64,000 bases of DNA from Cepaea hortensis (taxonomy: Eukaryota > Mollusca > Gastropoda > Stylommatophora > Helicidae). The notes below the pieces were generated by a model. It did no database searches, was not told the origin of the DNA, and saw only the letters and a program-made list of their open reading frames with translations. Within the stretch, counting starts at the first letter, position 1. Every line of letters begins with the position of its first letter. Positions 47,498 through 59,641 of the stretch are shown one piece after another. The position numbers and the translations under genes were made by a program. Where the stretch lies: positions 114,999,561-115,063,560 of the forward strand of contig OY992877.1 in the NCBI GenBank assembly GCA_963921405.1, written 5' to 3'.

Positions 47498-50180
47498 AAC
47501 ATTTATACCATTGGGAATTTACCACTGTAAGACTTGGGACGTCAGTCTTAACAATCTTATCGTCCTTAGAGTGTCATGATACAGACGCCGTATCTGGATT
47601 AATGACACTATCCATCTCTGTACATCAGTCAGTCATCTTGTTTACTGTCTCCTGAAACTCTTGCGCTATTTGCACTTTGTCTCACCCCTGCCTGTACGCA
47701 CGAACATCATTTGTAAATGTGAGTATCCTTCCCACCCGGGTGCTTCAATGCTTGCATTCTTCTCGTAGCGCAAGCGAAATTGCAGATCCTTGTGGTAACC
47801 CTGTGGTAATAATGCCCTCCTCCGAGGTCCACGAACCTAGCAAGCCTACGAGAGTGCAAGGTAGTTGTTATCCAATTCAGCAGCCAGGGAGTAACATATA
47901 TCGCTATAAGAGTGGGCATTAATAGATTATATATAACTCTATCAGATCCAGTGCTGCTGCCTGCCACGGGTCGATAGGCAAGGGCTGTTTAGTTTTGGAT
48001 GGCCTTATCCATTCGACACCGTGACTTTATCTTTGCAAGTCTTCTTTTGATCTTCTCAAACTCGCTTATCTTCTTCTGGCCCGTTTTCCTTCTATTAACT
48101 CGCTTATGTCATTGAGTGACGTGACTTACAACTGTCGACATCTCACTTTTATTGCTGGTTAAATGCTGCCGTTTCATTCTGTACCATCTCTAACTACTGA
48201 CTGCTAGAACACAACTCGACACGTATTTGAATTTAACAACTCATCACAGACTGCGTTTTCGACACTCTATTGTCCTATGAAACACAATACAGTTCATCTA
48301 TACAAACGCAGTTGTCCAACAAATCCCATACAATAAACATAAAATCGGCACAACTATTCTATCATTATTATGGCGGCACAATCACTGACCATTGCCAACT
48401 TCACAATGTGACCTGGTCCACACTCGACCACGATCCAACGCAGAATGACCCTTAAGGAGACGTTTCGTGTTTTTTTTTTTTTCACAGAGCGACTCCCGGC
48501 GCTTTCCACGTCGTGTGAAAAGCGTTCACAACTGAGTCACTCTTCACGGTCCAATACGTGCTAGACTTTCCCTCACAAGTATGCCATGACTGCTGAATTG
48601 GGTCATGGCACTGTCATTGTTTCATGTCCCTTCTGGAACCCCTTGCAAGCATCAAACTTTTATGTCGCAGCGTTTGACCATGTTTCTTTCCTTGGCCGGA
48701 ATCTCCCCAGCCCTCTCAATCTTTTCCAATACCTACACAAATGTATTATGCATGGTGATGATCCAATAACCATTAAGTCTTGAATGGTCTTTGCCTATCT
48801 TGGGTAGTGGAATTAAATAGCTGTGCATCCATTCCTGGGGTACTGATGCTGTGCTTAGTGCTCAGACTAAAACAAGTAGCCATCTCCACCAAACCTCCAT
48901 TGCTCAGATCTTTCATATGTTAGTAACTGACCCCCGTCAGGTCCTGGCGCAATGTCCTTCGCTGTTTTCCATACATTCTTTATGTATTCTACTTTTACGA
49001 CATCCTTATAGCCGTTGTCTTTGATGAAAACCGCTAGTTGCTCTCTAACAACCACCCTGCTGTCTCCGTCGTTGTGATCTTCCTATAAACCTCTCAAATA
49101 AAGCTTCTCTTTTCTTCTTGTCAGTTGTCATGGACATGTGATTATTCCTATGTTCTGTTGGCATCATATTAGGCTGATCTTTACTACGCATTTGCTGTAT
49201 AGTTTCCGGAATCTACCCAAAGTCTTATCACCTCCCAGCTGACTCATGAAGTGATTCCATTTAGCTTTTTTTGGCCTCTGCTGCATGGAGCTAGCTCTCC
49301 TCAACTTTCTCTTTTTCTTAACCCTTTCCACCATCTTCAGTTTCTCTTGTGAGCTTTGTTGTGCCTTTTCTGTAGCTGCTTAGTTACCGCTCTCTTTATA
49401 CTTCCACTTATGTTCAAATTCGGGGGTCCACCATGGGGAATATAGGAAAGTGAGTCTGCTCGGTCTAATCCATGCCTTCTGTCGGATGCGTCCAAAAGGA
49501 TGTTGGTCCGCTAGTATTTGAAGTCCCTGTGTGCTTTCGCAGCCTTGAATTTGCTCGCTTTGAAAATCAACATGGAGCTTGGCAGGTGGTCACTTCCATG
49601 ATCCCCAAAACGATACATTATGTTTCCGTCACCGCCAACCGGGTGGCAAGCGCCAAGTCAATAGCAGTTTCTGCATCCTCAGGTCTCATTGCCAATCTAG
49701 TTGGCCTCCCATCATTAATGCAGACTACCCCTGTCTCAGCTATGGCATTCGCAAGAGCGTACCCCTGTCTGTTTTTCCATGAATAGTCCCATTATGTGCT
49801 CCAAGCGTTAAGATCCCCATAGGATGAGAAGCCTGCTGAATGGGATGCCACCTAGTATTTCCTTTTTTTTTTACTAAAGGAGAGTTCACCGCAGCATACG
49901 CATTTATAATATTCCAACTGAAGCCGCCAATCTTAAATTGAATCCTTTGAACCTCTCTTGCCTTATCATTTTACTTGCTCATGTGAAGCACAGCATGCCT
50001 CACTCCCTGCTTCACCAAGAAACCTTTTCCGTATCTTCCCTGACCACAAGGGTTTATGTATCAGATATAATCAGGGCACTGATTGTTATTAATATTCAAT
50101 TCCTGTATACTGATAGTTATTAATATTAGTTCCTGTAGCTAGACGATATCGAAGGTGTAAATCCATTTTCTCAGTACGGC
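46620..50180 (-). pseudogene. LINE C: endonuclease, RT and first half of RNase H
   Basis: From 50170 down: YTFDIV-LQE (endonuclease start), IINAYAAVNSP, WDYSWKNRQGYALA, FGDHGSDHLP (SDH motif), TPEFEHKWKYK-like linker, KDIAPGPDG (RT block at 48950), TTGLPQGSAIS (motif B near 47810), TFTNDVRAYRQG (motif C, with FTND in place of YADD), then FDRSLSFRDNVETAVV. RNase H starts at 46864 with DVIIYTDGSVLRGESS and ends at MELEAVTAAF, where LINE D is inserted. The frame is broken by many stops and a (CT)n expansion. EN-RT-RNase H order fits the I/LOA/R1-like group; exact clade unknown. Confidence 0.8.
47409..47494. repeat. (CT)n microsatellite inside LINE C RT
   Basis: About 43 CT units located between YLGV-type thumb sequence and FDRSLSFRDN, so it expanded or inserted within the former coding sequence. 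Confidence 0.97.
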
Positions 50181-50690
50181 CGTCTCTGCCTGACACTACA
50201 GCAGTTCCAAAGCCTACCCTTACATGTTTCAGTTATATACGCTCCATTTTGCTTCTGAATATTCTGATTCCTGCTCTCCTGCTTCTCTCCCTCCTTCTGT
50301 CACCATTCCGTCATCTACTTCTCTTCACCCTCTCTTCACTGGCTGTTGAAGATGGCATCTAGCACAGAACTCGTACGCTGTAGCTCCGGCTATGATTGCA
50401 TGTAAATACTTATTATCCTGCAGGAAATGCACAATCACCCCAGTAGAGCTAGGGGAGAGGTCCTGAACGTCCAGAAGACGTCCTTACGCCTGGTGTTTCC
50501 ATGGTTCTTTCTGCTCTCACTAATGGGTAGCAGTAAATATTCTCGGAAGTAAAGTCGACTGACTTGCTATTGGCGACATCACCCATCAAGTGCCGATTTG
50601 TCTATACAGATATGGGTATAGCACCATATATCCAATATACCCCTAGGCGCGGAAAGGATCCTTCACTTTTACATTCAAATTAAAAGTGGA
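50181..50690. other. Unassigned; possible LINE C 5' region
   Basis: Lies upstream of the LINE C endonuclease on the minus strand. No motif recognised. Confidence 0.35.
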
Positions 50691-51625
50691 AATGGGTACG
50701 TGAATACTGGATGTCTAGAAATGGGTACGTGTATTATGGGTGACTAGAAATGGGTACTATGGGGGATGAGTGGTCTCGAGGTATGGTGTCCGTCTCGAGT
50801 GCTGGAGGTCCCGGGTTCAGACCCCGGTGAGGACCGGGATTTATTTAAAAAATCCACCTGGACTTCCAGTAATAAAATCTCCCCTGGTCTCTGGGTAGCG
50901 AGATCGGACGCCCGTGTGTATTGTTGCGCACTTAAAACATCCCTTGGCAGTTGGAAATCGAAAAAGAGCAGCCTAACGGCGCTGCCCGGGCAAAATTTCG
51001 AGTTAAAAATCTACTCAAAGTATTTCAGGATCCTCGCCGATGCAACGGAGTTCGTGAATTGAGCTGAGTTTCTCCAGACTCAGGCTTGAGTTAGGAGGAA
51101 AAGGGAGCACTTATGGGTTAAACCGTGTGCCGTGATGTTGATCCAACGACTAAAGTATACTATAAATTGGTACATGTATACTGGGTGTCTAGAAATGGGT
51201 ATGTGTATACTGGATGTCTAGAAATGAGTACGTGTATACTGGGTGTCTAGAAATGGGTTCGTGTATACTGGGTGTCTAGAAATGGGTATGAGTATACTGG
51301 GTGTCCAGAAATGGGTATGTGTATACTGGATGTCTAGAAATGAGTACGTGTATACTGGGTGTCTAGAAATGTGTATGTGTATACTGGGTGTCTAGAAATG
51401 GATACGTGTATACTGGGTGTCTAGAAATGAGTACGTGTATACTGGGTGTCTAGAAATGAGTACGTGTATACTGGATGTCTAGAAATGAGTACGTGTATTA
51501 TGGGTGTCTAGAAATGAGTACGTGTATACTGGATGTCTAGAAATGGATACGTGTATACTGGGTGTCTAGAAATGGGTACGTGTATTATGGGTGTCTAGAA
51601 ATGGGTACGTGTATACTTGATATCT
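50690..51625. repeat. 29-bp minisatellite split by a SINE
   Basis: Unit GTCTAGAAATGGGTACGTGT + ATACTGGGT. Two to three units lie at 50690-50762 and about 16 at 51165-51625, separated by the SINE at 50762-51160, so the array predates the SINE insertion. Confidence 0.93.
50762..51160 (+). mobile_element. tRNA-derived SINE family 2
   Basis: tRNA-like head with A-box-like GAGTGGTCTCGAGG and B box GGGTTCAGACCCC, then a body of about 300 bp containing CAACGGAGTTCGTGAATTG and a 3' end CCAACGACTAAAG. The short direct repeat TACTAT lies at both edges (50756-50761 and about 51162). Flanked on both sides by the same minisatellite. Shares the CGGAGTTCGTG block with the SINE at 32728. Confidence 0.75.
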
Positions 51626-51664
51626 AGAAACAGGTTCGCACAATGTTTATTGGCATTTGTATCG

Positions 51665-52630
51665 CAATGTTTTTATCTAGGTAACTGTTTCAGTACCATG
51701 ATATGATATCTAGGTAACTGTTTCAGTGCCATGAGATGATATCTAGGTAACTGTTTCGGTGCCATGAGATGATATATAGGTAACTATTTCAGTACCATGA
51801 GATGATATCTAGGTAACTGTTTCAGTGCCATGAGATGATATCTAGGTAACTGTTTCAGTGCCATGAGATGATATCTAGGTAACTGTTTCAGTGCCATGAG
51901 ATGATATCTAGTTAACTGTTTCAGTGCCATGAGATGATATCTAGGTAACTTTCAGTGCCATGACATGATATCTAGGTAACTGTTTCAGTGCCATGAGATG
52001 ATATCTAGGTAACTGTTTCAGTTCCATGAGATGATATCTAGGTAACTGTTTCAGTACCATGAGATGATATCTAGGTAACTGTTTCAGTACCACCATGAGA
52101 TGATATCTAGGTAACTGTTTCAGTGTCATGAGATGATATCTAGGTAACTGTTTAAGTGCCATGAGATGATATCTAGGTAACTGTTTCAGTACCATGAGAT
52201 GATATCTAGGTAACTGTTTCAGTGTCATGAGATGATATCTAGGTAACTGTTTAAGTGCCATGAGATGATATCTAGGTAACTGTTTCAGTGCCATGAGATG
52301 ATATCTAGGTAACTGTTTAAGTGCCATGAGATGATATCTAGGTAACTGTTTCAGTGCCACGAGATGATATCTAGGTAACTGTTTCAGTACATGAGATGAT
52401 ATCTAGGTAACTGTTTCAGTGCCATGAGATGATATCTAGGTAACTGTTTCAGTGCCATGAGATGATATCTAGGTAACTGTTTCAGTACCATGAGATGATA
52501 TCTGGGTAACTGTTTCAGTTCCATGAGATGATATCTAGGTAACTGTTTCAGTACCATGAGATGATATCTAGGTAACTGTTTCAGTGCCATGAAATGATAT
52601 CTAGGTAACTGTTTCAGTACAATGAGATGA
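51665..52630. repeat. 33-bp minisatellite, about 29 units
   Basis: Unit GATATCTAGGTAACTGTTTC + AGTGCCATGAGAT. Most variation is at the G/A in AGTGCC/AGTACC and a C/A in TTTCAG/TTTAAG. One unit is 3 bp longer (near 52090). As 33 is divisible by 3, the minus strand stays open with an 11-residue repeat (MALKQLPRYHL), which I treat as an artefact. Confidence 0.95.
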
Positions 52631-53220
52631 TTAATCTTCTCAAGCGACTTCCTGTATCTTCCATGGGCTTACATATCGCCGCAATGTTGTCATTGTGTTA
52701 TACTACGTCATGTCTGCTGCCATGTTAATAACTTTCAAGTCATAACTGTGACACACCCCTACTTCCCATTTTCCACCAATCCACTTTTGCTTAGTTTAAA
52801 CCTACTTTTTGTTTGGCACATAATCTGTTAAAAGGGGAAGGGTGGTAAGCTGTATCTATGGGTGGAGTTACTTGTATCCATGGGTGGAGTTATTGCTTGC
52901 AGCTTGCTTGCGCTCGCTGGCTGTGAACTCCAGCGTTAAATCCTATATGTCGAATGAAGACATCCTGTTGTCCAACATCAGCGTGATGTCATACAGGACT
53001 GAGGTTTGCGTGAGTACCCGTTGTTCCATGTCAGGCTTATTGGCGTGCAGACTGGTGGTTCCTCGCTGTGCAGGCAGATACTCTCCGACTTCGGAAGAAT
53101 CATCGATCCTACTACGTTAGCCAGGACCCCGAAGGGACCTGTTGCCCAGGACGCACGACTAGGACGTGTTTGTAGGTCTTGGCCAGTATAAACCTTGGCC
53201 CTGGTGCCTTGGAAACATCT
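52631..53220. other. Unassigned
   Basis: GC content rises near 53000-53220 and short frames exist on both strands, but no motif or repeat family was recognised. Confidence 0.35.
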
Positions 53221-53221
53221 C

Positions 53222-54055
53222 TGCGTCCCCATGGGTGGAGTAACTTGTATCTAGTGGTGGAGTAGCTTGTATATTGGGGTAGAGTAACTTGATTACAGGG
53301 AATTAGTAACTTGTTTATAAGGAAGGGTGGTAACTTGTATATAGGGGTGGAGTAACTTGTATATTAGGAAGGGTGGTAATTTGTATCTAGGGGTGGAGTA
53401 ACGTTTATATAGGGGTGGAGTAACCTGTGTATGCTGGTGGAGTAACCTTATGTGGGGGTGGAATAACTTTTATATAAGGATAGCGTAGTATGTGTGGGGG
53501 TAGAGTAACTTGTATATGGGGGTTGAGTGACTTTTATATAGAGGCGAAGTAGCTTTTGTATTGGGGGGGGGGGGGGGAGTAACTTGTTATTGAGGGTAGA
53601 GTAACCATTATATAAGGGTGGAGTAAACTGTGTATGAAAGTGGAGTAACATGTTGATTTTGGTGGAATAACTTGTATATACGTGTTCGGACCGTGCGATA
53701 ATATTTCTCAGTGTGATGCAAGTCTTCGAAATATCGCCCCTTCCATGATTTTTTCTTTAAAAAAGTCATCCCCTTATGAATCCCCCTTACCGTACCGCCT
53801 GATGCGGCAGCTTGTGTTTATCATAGCACGGCACAGCCCTGATACAGGTGCAGTTACTGTATATGGGTTTGGAGTCACTTATATTTAGGGGTGGAGTGAC
53901 TTGTAATAGGGATGGAGTCACGTGTTTATGAAGGTTGAGTAACTTTTAAAAAGGGGTGGAGTAACATGTATATAGAGGTGGAGTAACTTGAATACATTGG
54001 TGGAGTAATTTTAATCTGTGTGTGGAATAACTTGTACGTAGGGGTGGAGTGGTTT
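53222..54055. repeat. Degenerate minisatellite of about 22 bp
   Basis: Loose units of GGGGTGGAGTAACTTGTATATA, much more diverged than the neighbouring arrays. Interrupted at 53690-53870 by non-repeat sequence. A G run of about 14 is at 53563-53577. Confidence 0.85.
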
Positions 54056-56000
54056 GGGTGTGCCACTGGAGCAGACCGTTTATGAATGGCGGTGTGGACT
54101 TTTACTCCAGAAAATACATCTCCTTCGATCCTGGACTAGTTTGTTCGGATGTCTGGCTTTCTCGGAGAAGGGTGTAAACTAGGAGAATTGTTAAGACTTA
54201 TTTCTGGAATTTATTAGAAATGTCATTTACATGTGATATTCATACATGTATAATAGACACGATTACATTAATGCTGTGGCATTGTTACATTACTATTATT
54301 AAAATATTTCACAATATCTCCTTGTATATTATGCTCATTATCAGTTACGCTGTCTGGCGACCTCTTCCAATGTATGGTCTATTCCAATGTTTATTTGTCT
54401 CTAACAGTTTCATACACTCTCTCATTGGTCACTCTCCCCAACTCTCTATCTCTTATCCTCATTTTTATTTTCAGCTGAAAAGTATCTGGTTACATACAAA
54501 TCCACATTATGTTGCCATTACTGTGAGCAGCACTTTAACATGATTCAACCCAAAGTGATAATACCGGATGGGTTCGTGTTAAACATGTAAGATTATCATT
54601 CGTGTTAAAATCCGCCATCTGGGCCCTGCACATTTGACACTGAAGTTAAGCAAATGTTCACGTCAGCTCGGGTATCAGAAGGTTGTGTGACAGTTCGATA
54701 AAGTATCGATCAGAACCCAGCGCTAAGTAAATGTCATCACCATTTGTAATAGAGCGCAGGCTCCCTGAAACAAGAGCAGGGCTGCTGGTCGTCGTCAGCG
54801 CCGTATCCAAACTGGCAGCGAGAAGTCAGCGACTTCCCCGCCTCGTCTATAGATTCAGGCGAAAACTTTCTTTGTGAAGGTCAATATTCTTGTGATAATG
54901 TCATCCGTGAATGTGAGATTGTTTATCTATGACATGTTTCTCGTCCACTGACGACGCTGCAACTTGAATTAGTCAACACTCAGCATCTAATGTGAATATA
55001 AGCGAAGTTTCAGCCTCTCCGTATATGGCGTATTCATAAGTGTATGTGTAGTCTCGATGTCAACTTGATCAGATCTTGCACCCGGCATGTCATTGTGCGC
55101 TTGTAAGTACCCATTTTTATGTCATCTAATATTGGCTCTGTGCGAGCTCTTTCTGTGTATATCGATTGATATGCAAGCGTTGCACGTGGAGGGTGTGCTG
55201 GCTTCCACGACACTGCTCTTACTCTGTTGCTTGCTGTATTAATATATTTCATTGTCAAACAGTCCATTACTTGATCTAGCTGCGTGTTTACCAGACGCTC
55301 AATCAATTTGCAAATACTCTCACCATTGGTTTTGTCGACGTACACCTACCTCCCTATGGCTGTTTTATTGAATTTTTCATCAGATGTTCACCGCCTCTCC
55401 TTCACTTTGTTGAGGCTGGTTTAAACCGACGTACAATGGTAGTATAGATTTTCTGTGCGCGCTGTGCAGACATTCGAATGCGTCAGTGTTCTTCCAGAAC
55501 ATGGGTTACACTACAGTCTGCCCAGAAATGAATGTCTTCATTCACGATCAATTATTTTCAAAACTGTCTGTTGCATCGTTATGAAATGTTTCCTGCTGTC
55601 TTATATTTACCCCCACCCAAGGAATGTGTCTTTGATAAGTCCAAAGGAAACTAAAATCATGGAAAGCGGCGACATGTTTTCATTGATAGAACCGTTTTGA
55701 GTCTTCGTGAAAGATTGTCTACTCTGCTGTTTACTGTTCAGAGACGGAACATGATTATTACCTGTTTTGCACGACGAATATTGCTGTGAATGTCTCTGTA
55801 GTGGGCTTCCTTCTTAACGGCCAAGATGTTGGTCCTCCTTTTCATTGAAGCTTATGGACTGATTCGTATGTTCATGTGTTGTCCCCTCATTTGACAACGT
55901 TTTTGTTCTCACTTTTCTTGGAATGCCACACTATGTCAGCTTCCACCGCAATATTACTCTTCTGTTGGTATTCAATGTGTCTAGCGTTTTTTTTTTTCAA
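54056..56000. other. Unassigned
   Basis: No repeat family or protein motif recognised over about 1.9 kb. A 103-residue minus-strand frame at 55034-55345 has no domain I can name. Confidence 0.4.
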
Positions 56001-56004
56001 TACC

Positions 56005-57477
56005 AGTTGCTTGTCACCGTTGAAGGCTTGCGGATCTGAAAATTCATCACTGTGGAATACAAACTGTTGTCATTGACATTGTGCTGATGCTGTAATGCTT
56101 AGGGCCTGCAATTCGTCTGAATAGTTGGAGCAAAATACCTCAGTAAGTGTGCATGTTGATTAATGTCTGCGATCTGCCCAGACCTTAATCTGTGTCGGAC
56201 GATTCCAGTAGGTTGATGACTGCTCTCGGTTGCATAAAATTCAATCCATCCTTTCTCCAATAGTCCTCTTCCTCTTTTAACACATTGTCCTCGCATTTTT
56301 TCCAGTAACTTTTATCAATATTTAATAGCGCAGACTGGGTTTGTATCTTGACGTCAGATAATTTGAATGTAGTATTGTCAGCTGCCACCTGTCCTTTAAT
56401 TTTAGCCCACACAAGTTCTATAGGGTTTAAATGAGAATGGTACGGCGGAAGTCTCAAGCACCTATGGCCATGCTCTTCTATCAACTTGTCCATGTGATAT
56501 TTCTTGCTTCTTTTGCGACTGTTTTACAAGGGACAACAACTGTTGCTTGAAATATGTTTCTGGAAATGGTATATTTTCCCTTCGGAGCCATATCTTTATT
56601 GCTTCCTTTGTTCTCGATGCCGGTTATGCTCAATATTTAAATTTCAAATCCCGAAACAACCAAATAATCAATTTGATTATTGCTCACTGGATTTAGGCGG
56701 CCTGGTGTGCCTTGCCAGTGAGAAGTCCTGATCGTTCGGGTCCACATCGATTGACGGACGTCAGTCGCGGCGATCGGGCAGTTTTGAGCTATAGCCTACG
56801 ATGGGTGACGTTGTAATATTCTTTGTGATAATTTGGCCGTGTCCAGCGTGTGCCGCGTGGTTACACACCCGCTTCACACGCCATTGATCAGGGGCTTGTT
56901 TCCGCATCCGGTCAAGGATATGCACTACTGACGAGCTCAAACGAGAGCGAAACTCGAGTATAGTACTTCCATATTGACGTGGATGGGCCTTAGGTACATA
57001 CCAGAATACGATCAGCGTTGCCAGTAATGGGTTGTGCTCAATATTTAAATTTCAAATCTCGAAACAATCAAATAATCAATATGATGCATTGTCCAGGATT
57101 AGACAAGACGGTCTTTCAAGGGATGGAAGTACTGTATTCTCGTGCCAATCTCTAAATACATTACCATTCATCTCATTATGATAATCCCTATTGTCTGTAT
57201 GCTTTTATACGAACAGCATTCTGTAGTAAGCCATTATGAGTACTACCAGCATGGGCTATGACCAAACGCTGTCCTTTACTACTGGGCACATATCGCTTTA
57301 TCTTTCCATCCACTGATTGCCTATCCTTTCCACTTGTGTGGTGCGCATTGATCCACGTTTCATCCAAATACACTATGTCATAATTTTCTTTGCGCATTTC
57401 CCTTATTTCATGTAGGTATCTGCTCCTCATGGCTCCTAAATGCGATGCTCACAAAGGATATTTCTACCTCCCTCTGA
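56005..57477 (-). pseudogene. IS630/Tc1-like DDE transposase, copy 2
   Basis: Same family as 15483-16925. From the right: MRSRYLHEIREMRKENYDIV, VYLDETWINAHHTSGKDRQS (first catalytic Asp), VDGKIKRYVPSSKGQRLVIA, HAGSTHNGLLQNA, then a degraded middle (second Asp region around CLIxDNA at 57090), an insertion (56623-57080), and 56493-56185 LIEEHGHRCLRLPPYHSHLN with PIELVWAKIKGQVA (catalytic Glu). The N-terminal HTH found in copy 1 is missing. Frameshifts and the insertion make it a pseudogene. Confidence 0.8.
56623..57080. mobile_element. Insertion bounded by ~50-bp direct repeats in transposase copy 2
   Basis: The repeat TGCTCAATATTTAAATTTCA + AATCYCGAAACAAYCAAATAATCA begins at about 56626 and again at about 57034, bounding some 360 bp of GC-richer internal sequence. 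Copy 1 lacks all of it. Each repeat starts TG and ends CA, as in a very small LTR element (TRIM-like). About 45 bp of the transposase are also missing at the site, so the event was not a clean insertion. Identity unresolved. Confidence 0.5.
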
Positions 57478-57589
57478 ATACTCCCATTTAAACTGAGCGG
57501 TGATTTGCCATAAGAAAATCCCCGTGCACCGCGGAAAATATTCAATATTGAACGCTGATTTTCTGGGTCAAGATGCCATCTATTTAATA

Positions 57590-57770
57590 TTATGCACTTC
57601 ATCTCTGACCCGTAAATTATATACCACATATAAACAAACATTGAAATCTTCTGTACAATCTCCAGAACAAAAATTGTTTTTGTTGGGTGGACATAATAAG
57701 GTTATATGCTAAATCTCATTTTCCCTCAGTTGGTTACTGAGATATGGATTTTTATATGGAGGCAACCAAA
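57590..57770. repeat. Module shared with 17755-17930
   Basis: Matches 17755-17930 (blocks AAATTATATACCACATATAA, GTTGGGTGGACATAATAAGG and TTGGTTACTGAGATATGG). Same position and orientation relative to the transposase as in copy 1, so probably the transposon's outer end. Confidence 0.6.
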
Positions 57771-57833
57771 TATAAATGCACTATAATATATATCTACTAG
57801 CTTTTGGACATTCTAGGTTCGGGTTCTTTGTCT

Positions 57834-57836
<3 letters not shown>

Positions 57837-57924
<88 letters not shown>

Positions 57925-57944
57925 CTCTCTCGCTCTCTCTCTCT
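57837..57944. repeat. (CT)n microsatellite
   Basis: About 54 CT units with two small interruptions. Confidence 0.97.
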
Positions 57945-58410
57945 GAACAGTTAAGTAAACCAGTTCACATTAACTTAATTTAAATTGACCAGATACACAC
58001 CTCCCTTCTAACTTAGTTCTTACTAATTAATAAGTGCTACTATAACCATTGATATTGACAAGGCAGTGGAGGGGAAGGGGCGCAGACTAATATGCGTTAT
58101 ACCAGTCAGAGATGGAAAAAAAAAAAACGGCAAGGTATTGGCAGCTGCGGGTGTTTAAAGGTTCATGTCAAAATTATACATGGAACAGACAAACTAAATT
58201 TCTATTTGTATTAAAAAAAAAAAAAAAAAAAGGTCAGTTGGTGGAACTCTAAAGGAAAATAAAGAAATTTTGATAATGTAGAACAAATTTCGGGAAGATA
58301 ACTCAGCCAAGAGATGCCTGAAGAAGTCGGTTGTGCCGAAAAATTCAAATATCGCAGGTCTTCTGTAAACAGTACACAACGCAATTACGTCTAAAACAAC
58401 ATTAAGGACG
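57945..58410. other. Unassigned, with A runs
   Basis: A runs at about 58118 and 58212. No other feature recognised. Confidence 0.35.
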
Positions 58411-58413
58411 AAT

Positions 58414-58588
58414 GAAGAAGAAGAAGAAGAAGAAGAAGAAGAAGAAGAAGAAGAAGAAGAAGAAGAAGAAGAAGAAGAAGAAGAAGAAGAAGAAGAAGAA
58501 GAAGAAGAAGAAGAAGAAGAAGAAGAAGAAGAAGAAGAAGAAGAAGAAGAAGAAGAAGAAGAAGAAGAAGAAGAAGAAGAAGAAGAAA
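58414..58588. repeat. (GAA)n array on the plus strand
   Basis: About 58 pure GAA units. Poly-Lys, poly-Leu and similar frames are artefacts. Confidence 0.98.
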
Positions 58589-58639
58589 TACTGCGTTTAA
58601 ATATACAAAATAATAAGGATGGTTAAGGCAAAAATATAA

Positions 58640-59028
58640 ACAATGAAATGCCAACACAGAAGGAGCCAGTTCCAACATTAGATGACGTTGAGTGGGCCAT
58701 AAATAACCTCAACAGAATAAAAATAAAACAAAGGAAAACACCACATGTGATATCACAACAGAGTTTATTAAAGCTGGTGGGGAACAAAGCGATGACGTAT
58801 ATCACACCTTTTGTAACATGACATGGGAGGTGTGAATATAGCCAAAGGAATAGCCGAGAGAGAATAAGATATACTTCAATTAGACAAAAAAAAAAAGGCG
58901 GAATAACATTATGTAGCAATTACAGAGCAATTGCGTTGATAGGTAACGTGAGCCAAATGTGTATTTAAAATAATCATGGGAAAACTTTATATGCAAATAC
59001 AAGAAAACGTAAAGATAATAAAAATTGG
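58640..59028 (+). pseudogene. LINE K: RT fragment
   Basis: Broken plus-strand frames give DDVEWAINNLNRIK, SLLKLVGNKAMTYI, a stop, and GGITLCSNYRAIALIGNVSQ, the NNLKxGKAPG and NYRGIALI blocks in the fingers of a LINE RT. Only this N-terminal part is present; it ends at the palindrome. Not obviously the same family as A-J. Confidence 0.6.
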
Positions 59029-59099
59029 CCTCGGGGGAAACAGAAGTGTGGGGGACAAAGTAGTAGTACTTTTCCCCCACACTTCTGTTTCCCCTGAGG
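59029..59099. repeat. Perfect-type palindrome/hairpin
   Basis: CCTCGGGGGAAACAGAAGTG (from 59029) is answered by CACTTCTGTTTCCCCTGAGG (to about 59098). The two arms are about 27 bp, with one mismatch near the outer end and a centre of about 16 bp (AAAGTAGTAGTACTTT). DNA or RNA could form a strong hairpin. Confidence 0.9.
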
Positions 59100-59148
59100 T
59101 AGGGGAATAATAATTCATAATTATGAAGGTAATTATAGAATTATAGAA

Positions 59149-59268
59149 TTCTTCTTCTTCTTCTTCTTCTTCTTCTTCTTCTTCTTCTTCTTCTTCTTCT
59201 TCTTCTTCTTCTTCTTCTTCTTCTTCTTCTTCTTCTTTCTCCTCCTCCTTCTCCTCCTCCTCCTCCTG
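59149..59268. repeat. (TTC)n array with TCC tail
   Basis: About 29 TTC units followed by a TCC-rich variant stretch. Confidence 0.97.
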
Positions 59269-59640
59269 TTTAGCGAAGAACGTTTGCTGTTCGTCTATTC
59301 TGGCATGGATCACACACAGAACGGTTCGCTTGACGTCCTCACAGGCCCCCGAGAGTTGTTATCGAAGTGTCGCTCCTGCCGGCTGTCCTCTCTCAGTTCG
59401 GCGACACCAGGACAGTATTGTAAGACGTGGAATTAGATATGGAATGCAGGACAGAGGATTTATAACAAACTTGTACTTGGGGGGGGGGGGGGGGGGAATA
59501 GCAACAGTAAGACTGTGAATGCGTTAATGGTATTCTTACATATTTATAGAAAGGTGTGACATTATCCCAATAAAAATGGAGTTTAAAAAGTAATGAACCC
59601 CTAATCACGCGATGAAGCATAATGTACATGTGAGGATTAC
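59269..59640. other. Unassigned, with a G run
   Basis: G run of about 20 at 59478-59498. No other feature recognised. Confidence 0.35.
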
Positions 59641-59641
59641 C

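Noticed and set aside
51941..52590. Minus-strand ORFs encoding MALKQLPRYHL repeats
   Set aside because: A 33-bp minisatellite read in an open frame; unit changes do not look constrained by codon position.
55034..55345. 103-residue minus-strand ORF as a gene
   Set aside because: No motif or signal recognised; length is within chance expectation for this composition.
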